From Gracilaria vermiculophylla (lineage: Eukaryota; Rhodophyta; Florideophyceae; Gracilariales; Gracilariaceae), in the NCBI GenBank assembly GCA_019155205.2, contig JAHNZQ020000092.1, positions 1,256,195 to 1,288,007 on the forward strand: DNA of 31,813 nucleotides, read 5' to 3'. Shown here one piece after another: positions 24,600 to 31,813 of this stretch. Both the position numbers and the translations under genes were made by a program. The notes under the pieces were generated by a model, which worked only from the letters and a program-made list of their open reading frames with translations, did no database searches and had not been told where the DNA came from. Position 1 is the first letter of the stretch. Every line of letters starts with the position of its first letter.

Positions 24600-25116
24600 G
24601 GCTGAGGAGCTCGTCGTCGTCGGCGTCGCGCGCGGCGTCGGTGGCGGCGACGAGCGAGTGGTTGACGACGGGCACGTCGTCGTGGCGCTTACGCAGGACG
24701 CCCTTGGGGGGCGAGGGCGCGTCGTTGACGCCGGGGACGTAAAAGTCGGCGTCTGCCGAAAAGTCGCCGACGTCCGAGTAGTCGGAGAGGCGGGGGTGAA
24801 AGCGGCGCGGCGGCGGCAGCGCAGGCGACGGGAGCACGGGCGGGGGGGCGGGGGCGAGGGCGGCGCGCGCGGCGGCGCTGACGGAGCCGGCGGCGGCGGA
24901 GGAGGAGGCGGCGGGCGGGGCACGGGCGGGGGCGGGGGCGGGAGAGGCGGGGTGGTGAACGGGGAGCGGGCCGGCGGCGGTGACGGCGGTGACAGTGGGG
25001 GCGGGGGGGGAGTGCGGGGGGGCGGCGGAGGCGGCGGACTTGCGCGGGGAAGCGGGGGCGGCGGCGGGGGCGGAGGACTGCGTCTCCCACATGCGGCGCG
25101 CGGCGTGAAAGTCCAT
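22603..25116 (-). CDS. PH-domain protein pseudokinase
   Basis: The frame encodes 837 aa. Residues 1-340 are disordered (Ala/Pro/Ser). A PH-like domain follows at about 375-475: LKKKNFLRFGARRVWLN, RIMWSSKK, then ISLLFANADEAALWVKAL. A protein kinase fold spans about 500-780, with an alpha-C EEIAVLKRLRHPNVVQYHE, PAFLAPELC, YAMDVWAVGAVLYFMLFGRV and RIGLSELRRHPWF; the shape is nearest the CaMKK/CAMK-like groups. All main catalytic elements are changed: there is no glycine-rich loop, the VAIK lysine position reads TLR (Arg538), HRD is HAD (Ala632), and DFG is AIG (651-653). It is therefore probably catalytically dead and acts as a scaffold or allosteric partner, possibly at membranes through the PH domain. 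The C-terminus ends with three APEQ repeats. The start is the ATG of MDFHAARRMWETQ. Confidence 0.85.
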
Positions 25117-25313
25117 GGCGGCGGGAGCGCGAGCGGCGCGCGAAGGGGACGGGCGCGCGCGACCGTGGCGGCGGGCGGCGTCAAAGCGCAGGCGGCGCGA
25201 CGCGGCGCGGTAAGCGCGCGGCAGCGCGCGGCAGCGCGCGGCAGCGCGCGGCAGCGAGCGGCAGCGCGGCGCGCTGTGCCACGTGTGCACTTTACACGGA
25301 GCGCGCGCGGCGC
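25117..25313. promoter_or_regulatory. short upstream region of the pseudokinase with 10-bp repeats
   Basis: This gap of 197 bp lies between PI31 and the pseudokinase, both on the minus strand. A 10-bp unit AGCGCGCGGC is repeated five times at 25213-25262 (the fifth with one change). A G-box CACGTG follows at 25280-25285. Together they form the only obvious promoter-like features. Confidence 0.55.
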
Positions 25314-26339
25314 TCACAGGAAGGGCGGCGGCGGGAAGCCGCCGGCGCCACGGCCGGCGCCGCGCCGCGGCGGCATGCGCAGCGCATGATCGTCGTCGAA
25401 GGCGGGCGGCAGGTCGGCGTCGTTGTCCGGCGCCGGCAGGAACGGGTCGTAGCGCGCGCCGGGTGGCACGCCTGGCGGCCGCGGCGCGCCGCCGCCGCCG
25501 AAGAAGGCTGGCCCCATGAGGTTGCCGCCCAGCGCGCCTCCGCCGCCGCCGCGCGGCGGCAGCAGCGACGGCGGCAGCGACGGCGGCAGCAGGTCGTCCG
25601 CGCCCAGCGGCGCGCGGGCGCCGCCGCCCACGCGCAGCGGGTCGTGCAGCAACGGCGGCCGCGGCACCGCAACCGGCACCGGCACCGGCACCGGCACTGC
25701 CACGCGCTGCGGCGCCGCCGCCGCCGACGACGACGCCGACGACGACGACTGCTGCGGGGCGGCGGCGGCGGCCTGCTCGTAGCCGGGCTTGGCCGAGTCG
25801 GGCACCAGCGGGTGCGCGAGCTGCACGGCCACCAGCGTGGCCAGGTCGTCGAGCGCGCGCAGCGCGGCGCGCCAGTCGTCGGCGTCGGCGCGCACAAAGC
25901 GCGCCACGGGCAGCGTGAGCGAGTGCAGCGGCGCGTCGTCCAGCACGGCGGCGGCGTTGAACACGAGCGAGTGCGCCACGCGCGCCGCGCGGATGTCGAA
26001 CACCATGGCCGAGCGGTGGTGGCGGTAGCGCCCGCCAAAGGCGCCGCCGTGCGCCCAGTCTGCGGGCAGCTGGTCGCCACCGCCGCCCGTCTCGGCAGCG
26101 CTCTCGGCGGCGCTCTCGGCGGCGCTCTCGGCGGCACTCTCGGCGGCGCTCTCGGCGGCACTCTCGGCGGCAGACTCGGCGGCGGGGGCGGCTTCGGGGC
26201 GGAAGCCGTGCGCCAGCAGCAGCGCGTGGACGGCGAGCGCCAGCGCGCGGTGCGCGTCGCGCGGCGGGAGCGGACGCGCGGACAGCCAGCGCAGCGCGCG
26301 GTCGGTGGCGCTGTCGCGCTCGCGCGGAGGGTCGTCCAT
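25314..26339 (-). CDS. PSMF1: proteasome inhibitor/regulator PI31
   Basis: The frame encodes 341 aa (human PI31 has 271). The N-terminal FP domain shows a helical start (AHRALALAVHALLLAHGF), then LPADWAHGGAFGGRYRHHRS, MVFDIRAARVAHSLVFN and LHSLTLPVARFV. The C-terminal half has the family's Pro/Gly-rich pattern, with DPLRVGG, GGNLMGPAFF and the hallmark VPPGARYDPFLP. PI31 binds the 20S proteasome and modulates its activity and transport. The usual C-terminal HbYX motif is replaced by Pro-Phe-Leu, so Phe stands where Tyr is expected. The FP domain is interrupted by eight 12-bp units (26091-26186) encoding Ala-Ala-Glu-Ser repeats, and by a PVPVPVPV run. The ATG is fixed by the domain start; the upstream region is repeat-rich and non-coding. 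Confidence 0.88.
   Translation of the reverse strand: MDDPPRERDSATDRALRWLSARPLPPRDAHRALALAVHALLLAHGFRPEAAPAAESAAESAAESAAESAAESAAESAAESAAETGGGGDQLPADWAHGGAFGGRYRHHRSAMVFDIRAARVAHSLVFNAAAVLDDAPLHSLTLPVARFVRADADDWRAALRALDDLATLVAVQLAHPLVPDSAKPGYEQAAAAAPQQSSSSASSSAAAAPQRVAVPVPVPVPVAVPRPPLLHDPLRVGGGARAPLGADDLLPPSLPPSLLPPRGGGGGALGGNLMGPAFFGGGGAPRPPGVPPGARYDPFLPAPDNDADLPPAFDDDHALRMPPRRGAGRGAGGFPPPPFL
26091..26186 (-). repeat. 12-bp minisatellite inside PI31
   Basis: Eight units of CTCGGCGGCGCT with few changes lie in frame and encode (Ala-Ala-Glu-Ser)n in a linker. Copy number is likely variable between strains. Confidence 0.9.
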
Positions 26340-26877
26340 GGCAGGCGCGGCTGGAGCGCGACGCGCGCGCGTGCGCCCCGCCGCCGCGTCTCTCGCTTTT
26401 GCGCCGTGCGCGCGCGCAATTGCGCGCCGCGCGCGCTAATTGTAATCGCCGCGCCCCAATTGCCACTGCCGCCAGCGCCCCTCGCTTTTGGCGCCGCGAG
26501 CGCGCGCAATTACACGCCGCGCGCGCTAATTGCAATCGCTGCGCCCCAATTGCCACCGCCGCCGCGCCTCGCGCTTTTGCGTCGCGCGCTCGCGCAATTG
26601 CGTGCCGCGCGCGCTAATTGCATTCGCCGCTCCCCAATTGCCACTGCCGCCAGCGCCCCAGCGCGCCAACACCGTTTACGTACGCCCACTTCCCTCGCCG
26701 CCCTACCTCCCCCGTCGCCACCACCTTTCTCCGTCCCCACCGTCCGTCTCCGTCGCCACCGCCCTTCTCCGTCGCCGCCGCCGCCCTTGTCCGTCGCCGT
26801 GGCCGTCGCCGCCGCCGCCGCCGCCGCCGTCGCCCTTCTCCATCGCCGCGGCCGCGGCCGCCGCCAACGCGCGCGGC
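26340..26877. other. repeat-rich region between PI31 and MGDG synthase
   Basis: These 538 bp contain three 87-89-bp repeats (26392-26655). A pyrimidine-rich CCGTCGCCACC low-complexity stretch runs from about 26690 to 26875. It is upstream of PI31 and downstream of MGDG synthase. One repeat contains an E2F-like TTTGGCGC (26487-26494). Open frames through it are by-products of the repeats. Confidence 0.6.
26392..26655. repeat. three tandem 87-89-bp repeats with CAATTG palindromes
   Basis: Copies begin at about 26392, 26481 and 26568. Each has the order CTCGC-TTTTG, GCGCAATT, GCGCGCTAATTG, ATCGC-GC, CCCAATTGCCA. The repeated A/T-bearing cores stand out against G+C-rich surroundings. The copies are about 85-90% alike by eye. 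Confidence 0.88.
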
Positions 26878-28115
26878 CTACCGCGCGGCGCGCACGGCGT
26901 CGTCCACGCGCAGCAGCGCGGCAATGTCGCGCACAATGTGCAGCGCGGCGCGCGGGCGCGCCAGCTCGCGCGCGCGGCGCGCGCGCTCGCTCAGCGCGCG
27001 CGGCTCTCGCAGCCACTCGGCCACAATGGCGCCAATGGCGCGCGCGTCGCGGCTGAACGCGCCCGCGCCTGCGTCCGTCACGTAGCGCACGTTGGGCGCC
27101 TCCTGCCCCGGCAGAAAGCCCGACAGCACGAGCGGCAGCCCGCGCGACAGCGCCTCGGCGATGGTGCCGGGCCCCGCCTTGGTCACCAGCACGTCGGCCG
27201 CCGCCATCCAGTCGCCCATGTTGTGCACAAAGCCCAGCACGCGCACGGGCGCGGCCCAGCGCCGCGCCGCCAGCTCGCGCCGCAGCCGCTCGTTGCGCCC
27301 GCACACCACCACCACCTGCGCCGGCGCCGCCACGCGCCGCCGCAGCGCGTCGGCCACGCACGCCGCGATGCGCCCCACGCCGCCCACGCCGTCGCCGCCG
27401 CCCGCGATCAGCACCGTGGCTGCGTCGGGCGCCAGCGCCAGCCGCACGCGCGCCGCGCGTTTGTCGGCCGCCGCCGGCGCCGCCGCCCAGAACTCGGCGC
27501 GCAGCGGCAGCCCGTGCTGCCGCAGCCGCTCGCGCCGCACGCCGCAGCGCAGCGCAATGCTCCGCACGCGCTCCGTGGGCACGAAGCACAGGTCGGCGTC
27601 GCGGTGGAACCACGTCGGGTGCGCGCCGCCCAGGTCGGTGCACACCGTCACGAACGGCGGCCGCCGCGCCACCGACCGCAGCACGCGCAGTGGGATGAAC
27701 TGCGTCAGCGGGTGCACGCTCACGATGAGTTGCGGCTGGAACTGGCGCAGCGCGCGGCGGAAGTTGTCGTGCCCCACCGCGTTGGCGAACTCCTCCGTCA
27801 GCCGCCGCGTCACGGGGAAGCGCCCGTACTGCCACGCCGCGCGCCACAGCGCCGGGTTCTTGGCCAGGAACGAGTAGCCCTCGGGGAAGTACACGAACGG
27901 CTGCCCGACAATCTCCGTCCAAAAGTCCACGATGAGCCCCTCGAAGCGCCCGGGGTACAGCTCGTCGAACGCCGCGCTCAGCGCCTGCGCCGACGCGCGG
28001 TGGCCGCCGCCCGTGTCGGAGATGAGGAACATGATGCGCACCGGCGGCGCGGCGGGGTGCGCCGCCGTCTGCGACAGCGCCGCGTCGTCGGTGCGCGCCA
28101 CGCCGCCGTCGCCGC

Positions 28116-28146
<31 letters not shown>

Positions 28147-28449
28147 GCCGCCAGCGCCACTGCCGCTGCCGCTGGCGCCGCCGGTGGAGCCGGCGCCGGC
28201 GGGGTCGGGGGTGAGCGGCAGGCGGGCGCGCACAACGGAGCAGCCGCGCAGGACACGTGCGGCGCGGCGCGAGACGGCGGCGAGCGGGGCGGCGGCGGCG
28301 GCGGCGGCGACGGCGGCAGGCGGGGGGGGGAGCGGGGCTGCGAAGGAGGCGGCAGGCGTGTGCGCGCGCGCGGCGCGGCGCGGCGGCGCGCTGTCGGCGC
28401 CGTCGGCGCCGTCGTCGTCGGCGTCGGGAGCGCGTGCGCGGGCGGCCAT
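26878..28449 (-). CDS. MGD1: monogalactosyldiacylglycerol (MGDG) synthase
   Basis: The frame from the ATG at 28449 encodes 523 aa; an upstream ATG at 28584 would add 45 Arg/Ser/Ala-rich residues that look more like a transit peptide, so the start is uncertain. The enzyme transfers galactose from UDP-galactose to diacylglycerol in the plastid envelope, making the main thylakoid lipid. The GT28 N-terminal motif is VRIMFLISDTGGGHRASA (from residue 137). Further blocks are DFWTEIVGQPFVYFPEGYSF, TVCTDLGGAHPTWFH, PTERVRSIALRCGV, CGRNERLRREL, then VTKAGPGTIAEALSRGLP (GPGT at 426-429) and GFLPGQEAPNVRYV. These are the plant-type MGD signatures. The leader has a long Gly/Ser run (about 28100-28170). 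It is divergent from the YCII gene. Confidence 0.93.
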
Positions 28450-28672
28450 GTTGCGCGCGGCGCGGGGCGGAGCAGAGCGCGATGGGCTCGCGGGCGCGCC
28501 GCAGCCGCTCTTGGGCGGCGGCGCGCGAGCGGCGCCACTGCGGCGCGCGCGCCGCGCGCGCCGCGACAGGTGGCGCGCCGCCATTGCGCGCCGCCGCCCG
28601 CGCGCCGCGCGCGCGGCGCGGACGGAGGTGCTCGCGCGCGCCGCTCCGTCCGTCGCGGCTGCGCGCCGCCCC
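28450..28672. promoter_or_regulatory. bidirectional promoter region, MGDG synthase / tandem YCII
   Basis: Only 223 bp (or 88 bp with the longer MGDG synthase start) separate the two start codons, almost all G and C. No TATA box or other motif is visible. Confidence 0.5.
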
Positions 28673-29410
28673 ATGGCGTTCGTCGCGGCCTTGCCGCTGC
28701 GCTTGCGCACTCCGCCGCCTCTGCCGCCGCGTCGCCGCGTCGCCGCCGCGCGCCCCGCCCGCGCCCGCGCCGCGCCCGCCGCCGCCATGGCCGCTGACGC
28801 CGCCGCCGCCGCCGCCGCCGCCGCGCCGCTGTTCGCCGCCTTCTGCACGGACGCGCCCGACAGCGCCGCCGCGCGCGCCGCCGCGCGCGATGACCACCTG
28901 CGCTGGATCGCCGCGCCGGCCACGCGCACCTTCTTCGCCGGGCCGCTGCGCCGCGACGCCGACGCGCCCTGCTGCGGCTCGCTCATCATCGTGCGCGCGC
29001 CCGACGCCGCCGCCGCGCGCGCCGCGCTGCGCGCCGACCCGTTCCACGCGCGCGGCGTCTTTGCGCGCGTCGACGTGCGCCCGTGGCGCTGCGGCGCCGT
29101 GCGCGCCCCGCTGCCGCCTCGCCTCTTCGTCGTGCGCTGCGAGGACCGCCGCGGCGCGCTCGCGCTGCGCGCCGCCACGCGCCCCGCCCACCTGCAGTGG
29201 TGGGCGCGCGCCGCGCGCGCCGGCTTCATCGGCCCGTTCCCGTGCGACGGCGGCGCCGACGGCACGCTCATCGTGTGCGGCGGCGACGACGTGCACGACG
29301 TGCGCAGCTGGGCCGCCACCGACCCGTACAACGAGGCGCGCCTCTTCGACAGCGTCACCGTCCTGGCGTGCGACAACGTCATCGACAACGTGTCGCGCGC
29401 GGCCCAGTAG
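28673..29410 (+). CDS. tandem YCII-domain protein, plastid-targeted
   Basis: The frame encodes 245 aa. The N-terminus MAFVAALPLRLR with Phe3 and about 35 Arg/Pro/Ala residues without acids is typical of red-algal plastid transit peptides. Two YCII-like domains follow. Domain 1 (52-140) has LFAAFCTDAPDS, RDDHLRWI with His75, GSLIIVRAPD and ADPFHARGVF with Asp122, then VDVRPW. Domain 2 (150-240) has LFVVRCEDRRGALALR, RPAHLQWW with His173, GTLIVCGGDD and TDPYNEARLFDSVTV with Asp217. YCII proteins are small ferredoxin-like-fold proteins with a conserved His-Asp pair whose biochemical role is mostly unknown; the usual form is a single domain of about 95 aa. The first domain keeps both residues, so neither copy looks decayed. 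A second ATG (codon 39) would remove the transit peptide. Confidence 0.8.
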   Translation: MAFVAALPLRLRTPPPLPPRRRVAAARPARARAAPAAAMAADAAAAAAAAAPLFAAFCTDAPDSAAARAAARDDHLRWIAAPATRTFFAGPLRRDADAPCCGSLIIVRAPDAAAARAALRADPFHARGVFARVDVRPWRCGAVRAPLPPRLFVVRCEDRRGALALRAATRPAHLQWWARAARAGFIGPFPCDGGADGTLIVCGGDDVHDVRSWAATDPYNEARLFDSVTVLACDNVIDNVSRAAQ

Positions 29411-29643
29411 CTGCGCACGCACGTAGCTAGCGCCGCCGACCAACACCCATTTCGCACCTGCCGCTCTTGTCGCCTACTCTCGCTCGCGCGCGCGCCACCG
29501 CGCGCGCTGCTGCACCACGCGAACGCGCGGAGCGCCGTCGCCGCCGGCCTGGCCCACCGCGTGTTGGCGCCCATCGCACTCGCGCTACGCATGCAAGCGG
29601 TTGGCAAACAATGGCGCCGAGCGCATTTCGCCGCGCGAGCGCG
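29411..29643. other. convergent 3' region, YCII / sugar transporter
   Basis: This 233-bp G+C-rich region holds the two overlapping 3' ends. No polyadenylation hexamer or gene is apparent. Confidence 0.45.
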
Positions 29644-31379
29644 TCAGCGCCCGACCGTCATGTACTTGAAGGCGCAAATGCCGGTGAGGATGCCCCACAC
29701 GGCGCCGATCTTGAGCACGGCACTCTCCCCAAAGCGCTCGCTCACCCACCCCGTGTACCTGCGTCACGGCCACCGCGCACAATAACCAGCACACGCACAC
29801 GCACACACAAGTCAGCACGGCGCTAACAACAACAGCATCAACAAAAACGAAAGTGCGCGCAACGCACATGGTGTCGACGAGCTGCGGAACGACGGCAAAG
29901 CAGTTGAGCGCGCCGAGATACTTGCCGCGGTTGGACTCGTCGGCGAGCTCGACGGTGAGCGCGGTGGGCAGCGTGAAGTGCGCCGCCTGCGGGAGCGCCA
30001 GCGCCACCGCGACGAGCTGCGCGACGCGCAGCGAGCGCGTGTCGGACGCCACGGCCAGCAGCGCGCCGAACGCGCCGAAGCACAGCGCCATGAGGCGGCC
30101 GGGCGACACCCAGCGCAGCAGCTGCGGGTACGCGGCCGACAGGGCGATCTGCGCCACGGCGCGCACCAGGCTGGCCGTGCCGTACGCGCGCACGCCGCGC
30201 TCGAAGGCGCGCGCGGGCGGCGAGCCGCGCGCGGCGTTCGGGTTTCCTACGCGCGCGCGGGCGTGCGGGGGGAAGCGGCGCGGTGAGGCGAGGGAGTCGC
30301 GGGCGGCGCGCGCGCACGCGGGGGGAACGGCGCGGCGACAACGTACCGCCAAGCACAGAGGCGCCCAGCCAGGTGGAGAGGTTGGGCATCGTGCAGAAAA
30401 GCATGAAGAAGCCCAGCCCGTACGGGACGCCGATGCGCCACATCCAGCCGGGCAGCGAGCTCAGGTAGGCGACAACGTTGAGCGAGCGCGCGGGGGGCGC
30501 GCGGTCGGACGCGGCGGCTGCGGCAGCGGGAAGCGGCTGCTCGCGCGCGACGACCAGCAGCACGAGCACGGCGGTGGAGTACAGGAGGGCGGCGAGCAGG
30601 TAGCAGGCGCGGATGTGGGTGACGGGCTGGTCAAAGGAGTCGACCAGCGCGTTGGCGGCCAGGTCGCCCAGCGAGCCCATGACGACGGAGGCGCTCTGCA
30701 CGCGGTGCTGCTCGTGGTGCGGCAGCAGGTCGGCCTGCAGCGCGCGCACGGGCCACATGGTGGTGTTTATGGCGAGGTCGAGCAGGCAGAAGGCGGCGAC
30801 GGCGATGGCGAGCGCGATGTTGGCATGGCGCGCGGTGGCCGGGGCGGCGATGAGCGCGGCGATTTGCGGGGCGTTGGAGAAGGTGAGCAGGCCGACGACG
30901 GTGGCCAGCATGCCGCCGATGATGAAGGGGCGGCGGCGGCCAAGGGGCGAGGCGCAGGTGTCGGACAGGACGCCCACGATCGGGGCGACGATGAGCCCGG
31001 ACAGCGGGCCGACGATCCACACGGCGTGGCTGACCAAGTCGCCGGCATTGAGGGTGGCTTCGAAGAAGGGGGTGACGGTGGTGAACTCAAGTGCCCATGC
31101 GCCGCTGATGCCGAAGTTGGCGATGCACAGCAGGTAGATGTAAGGCCACGACGCGCGCGAGGGGGGCGGCTGCGGAGACTGCGGGGTGCCGGCGTCGTCG
31201 CTGGCGAGCGGCTGGTGCTTTGGGTGCAACGCGTGGGAGGCGTCGGCGTCGGAGTCGTAGGCGTCGTCGTCGGCGTCGGCGTCGGCTTCGGCGTCCTCGG
31301 CGTCGGCGTGAGAGTTAACGTGGTCGTCTTCGACGACGGAGACGGGGAGGTAAGTGGCGTGGGCGTCGACGGTGCGCAT
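29644..31379 (-). CDS. SLC45/SUT-type sugar:proton symporter, three exons
   Basis: The exons are 30347-31379, 29868-30246 and 29644-29758, joined in phases 1 and 2, giving 508 aa. The product is a major-facilitator membrane protein of the sucrose transporter / SLC45 family. Residues 1-80 are a cytosolic acidic tail with Asp-Ala repeats. The first membrane helix follows (WPYIYLLCIANFGISGAWAL), with EFTTVTPFFEATL and VWIVGPLSGLIVAPIVGVLSD, then the loop signature CASPLGRRRPFI between helices 2 and 3. TTMWPVRALQADL matches the fourth-helix family motif. The second half has LALPQAAHFTLPTAL, KYLGALNCFAVVPQLVD, and a last helix IGAVWGILTGICAF. Twelve helices are expected. It probably exports or imports a disaccharide or similar solute with protons; the substrate in a red alga is unknown. 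The intron joins restore the family reading frame. Confidence 0.93.
29759..29867 (-). other. second intron of the sugar transporter gene
   Basis: Donor CAT|GTGCGTTGC, acceptor GTGACGCAG|GTA, 109 bp, phase 2. Branch-point candidate GTGCTGACTT. Splicing joins QLVDT to MYTGWVSERFG. Confidence 0.88.
30247..30346 (-). other. first intron of the sugar transporter gene
   Basis: Donor GGCG|GTACGTTGT, acceptor GCGCGTAG|GAA, 100 bp, phase 1. The intron is C-rich and without A/T. Splicing joins WLGASVLG to GNPNAARGSPP. Confidence 0.88.
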
Positions 31380-31735
31380 GGCAGCGGCAGTGGAGCGAGT
31401 GAGTGTTGCGCGGAGGAGAGAACGCTACCCAGATGTTCTTGTTCTTGTTCTAGTTCTTTTTTTTGTTGAGCGGGAAGGCTGATATACAATTCGCACGAAG
31501 TAAAAGATAGAAATGTTCTTAGAAGGTTGAAGAGATAAATGTTGCTTCAGAGGGCTCATTTCTAAAGTATGAGCGGAGACCCAAAAAGTACATAGTTGTG
31601 AAATTACGCAAACACCAGTTCGTAACGATTTCACAATTTCTTCACTAAAAAGCTGTGAGCTAAATTATCTCACGTGAAACCAGTCACAAGAGCTTACGCA
31701 CTTCACAGAACTTCACAACTCAGGCTGCCGAGAAC
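31380..31735. promoter_or_regulatory. A/T-rich divergent region, transporter / right-edge gene
   Basis: This is the most A/T-rich stretch of the window. It contains TTTTTTTTG near 31458, a TATA-like TGTATATC on the minus strand near 31480-31490 for the transporter, and many TTCACA/TGTGAA motifs. One inverted pair is TTGTGAAAT (31596-31604) and ATTTCACAA (31628-31636). No coding frame or RNA gene is seen. Confidence 0.5.
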
Positions 31736-31813
31736 ATGGCTGGTCCATCCTCACCATCTCACCACACCAAACGGTACTCTCGCCGTCGCTTGAAGCGGTG
31801 GAAAGAAACCACA
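31736..31813 (+). CDS. 5' end of an unknown gene, cut by the window edge
   Basis: An ATG at 31736 opens a frame of 26 codons that continues past the right edge. The start MAGPSSPSHHTKRYSRRRLK is Ser/Pro then strongly basic. I do not recognise it. The frame is supported only by its position behind the A/T-rich promoter-like region and the absence of stops over 78 bp, so it is weak. Confidence 0.3.
   Translation, partial: MAGPSSPSHHTKRYSRRRLKRWKETT

Noticed and set aside
22264..25389. A 1041-codon open frame on the plus strand opposite the pseudokinase
   Set aside because: It is the antisense of a gene with extreme G+C at third positions, which removes stop codons on the other strand. It is Arg/Gly/Ala-rich without domains.
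25386..28797. Long plus-strand open frames opposite PI31 and MGDG synthase
   Set aside because: Same G+C antisense effect; they run through repeats and low-complexity spacers and have no recognisable motifs.
26510..29607. The MGDG synthase frame and a second frame extending upstream across the YCII gene (up to 978 codons)
   Set aside because: The upstream parts are antisense to the well-supported YCII gene; the synthase starts at 28449 or 28584.
1738..31610. A 12-bp motif TGCGTAATTTCA at 1738-1749 with its inverse at 31599-31610, like ends of one large element
   Set aside because: A 12-bp inverted match is expected many times by chance in a 32-kb window, and no longer similarity surrounds it.

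Overview
The window is nuclear DNA of a photosynthetic eukaryote, most likely a red alga. It carries spliceosomal introns, box C/D snoRNP (NOP56), nuclear pore (NUP93), pre-mRNA splicing (PRP38) and mitochondrial complex I (NDUFS8) genes. It also carries a plastid MGDG synthase and a protein whose N-terminus (MAFVAALPL, then Arg/Ala/Pro-rich) resembles red-algal plastid transit peptides. Genes are tightly packed and mostly intron-free. The four introns I can place are 78-109 bp and all have GTRCGT donors. Most of the DNA is very G+C- and CpG-rich by eye, which creates long antisense shadow ORFs. NOP56, RFWD3 and the 5' half of NUP93 are more moderate.

Layout, left to right: a divergent alpha-tubulin N-terminal fragment (-); a PIF/Harbinger DDE transposase (-) with a palindrome cluster behind it; an unrecognised Tudor-like candidate (+); cytochrome b5 (-); mitochondrial-type ribosomal protein bL27 (-); NOP56 (+); a PHD plus CW-like zinc-finger protein (-); NDUFS8 (+); a dynactin p62 (DCTN4)-like protein (+); PRP38 (-); a Ser/Pro-rich unknown (+); NUP93 (-); RFWD3 (+); a membrane-anchored FkbM-type methyltransferase (-); a PH-domain pseudokinase (-); proteasome regulator PI31 (-); MGDG synthase (-); a tandem-YCII plastid protein (+); an SLC45/SUT-type sugar transporter (-); and the start of an unknown gene (+) at the right edge.

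Orientation alternates strongly. There are five divergent pairs (bL27/NOP56, PHD-CW/NDUFS8, PRP38/unknown, NUP93/RFWD3, MGDG synthase/YCII) that may share promoters. Convergent pairs are very tight, and two of them have only 17 bp between stop codons. There is no operon or single pathway; this is mostly a housekeeping segment. The most interesting items are the PH-pseudokinase that has lost all the main catalytic motifs and has degenerate copies of its own 3' end behind it, the tandem-YCII protein paired with MGDG synthase, the reduced dynactin-p62-like protein, and the non-coding repeats in several upstream regions.
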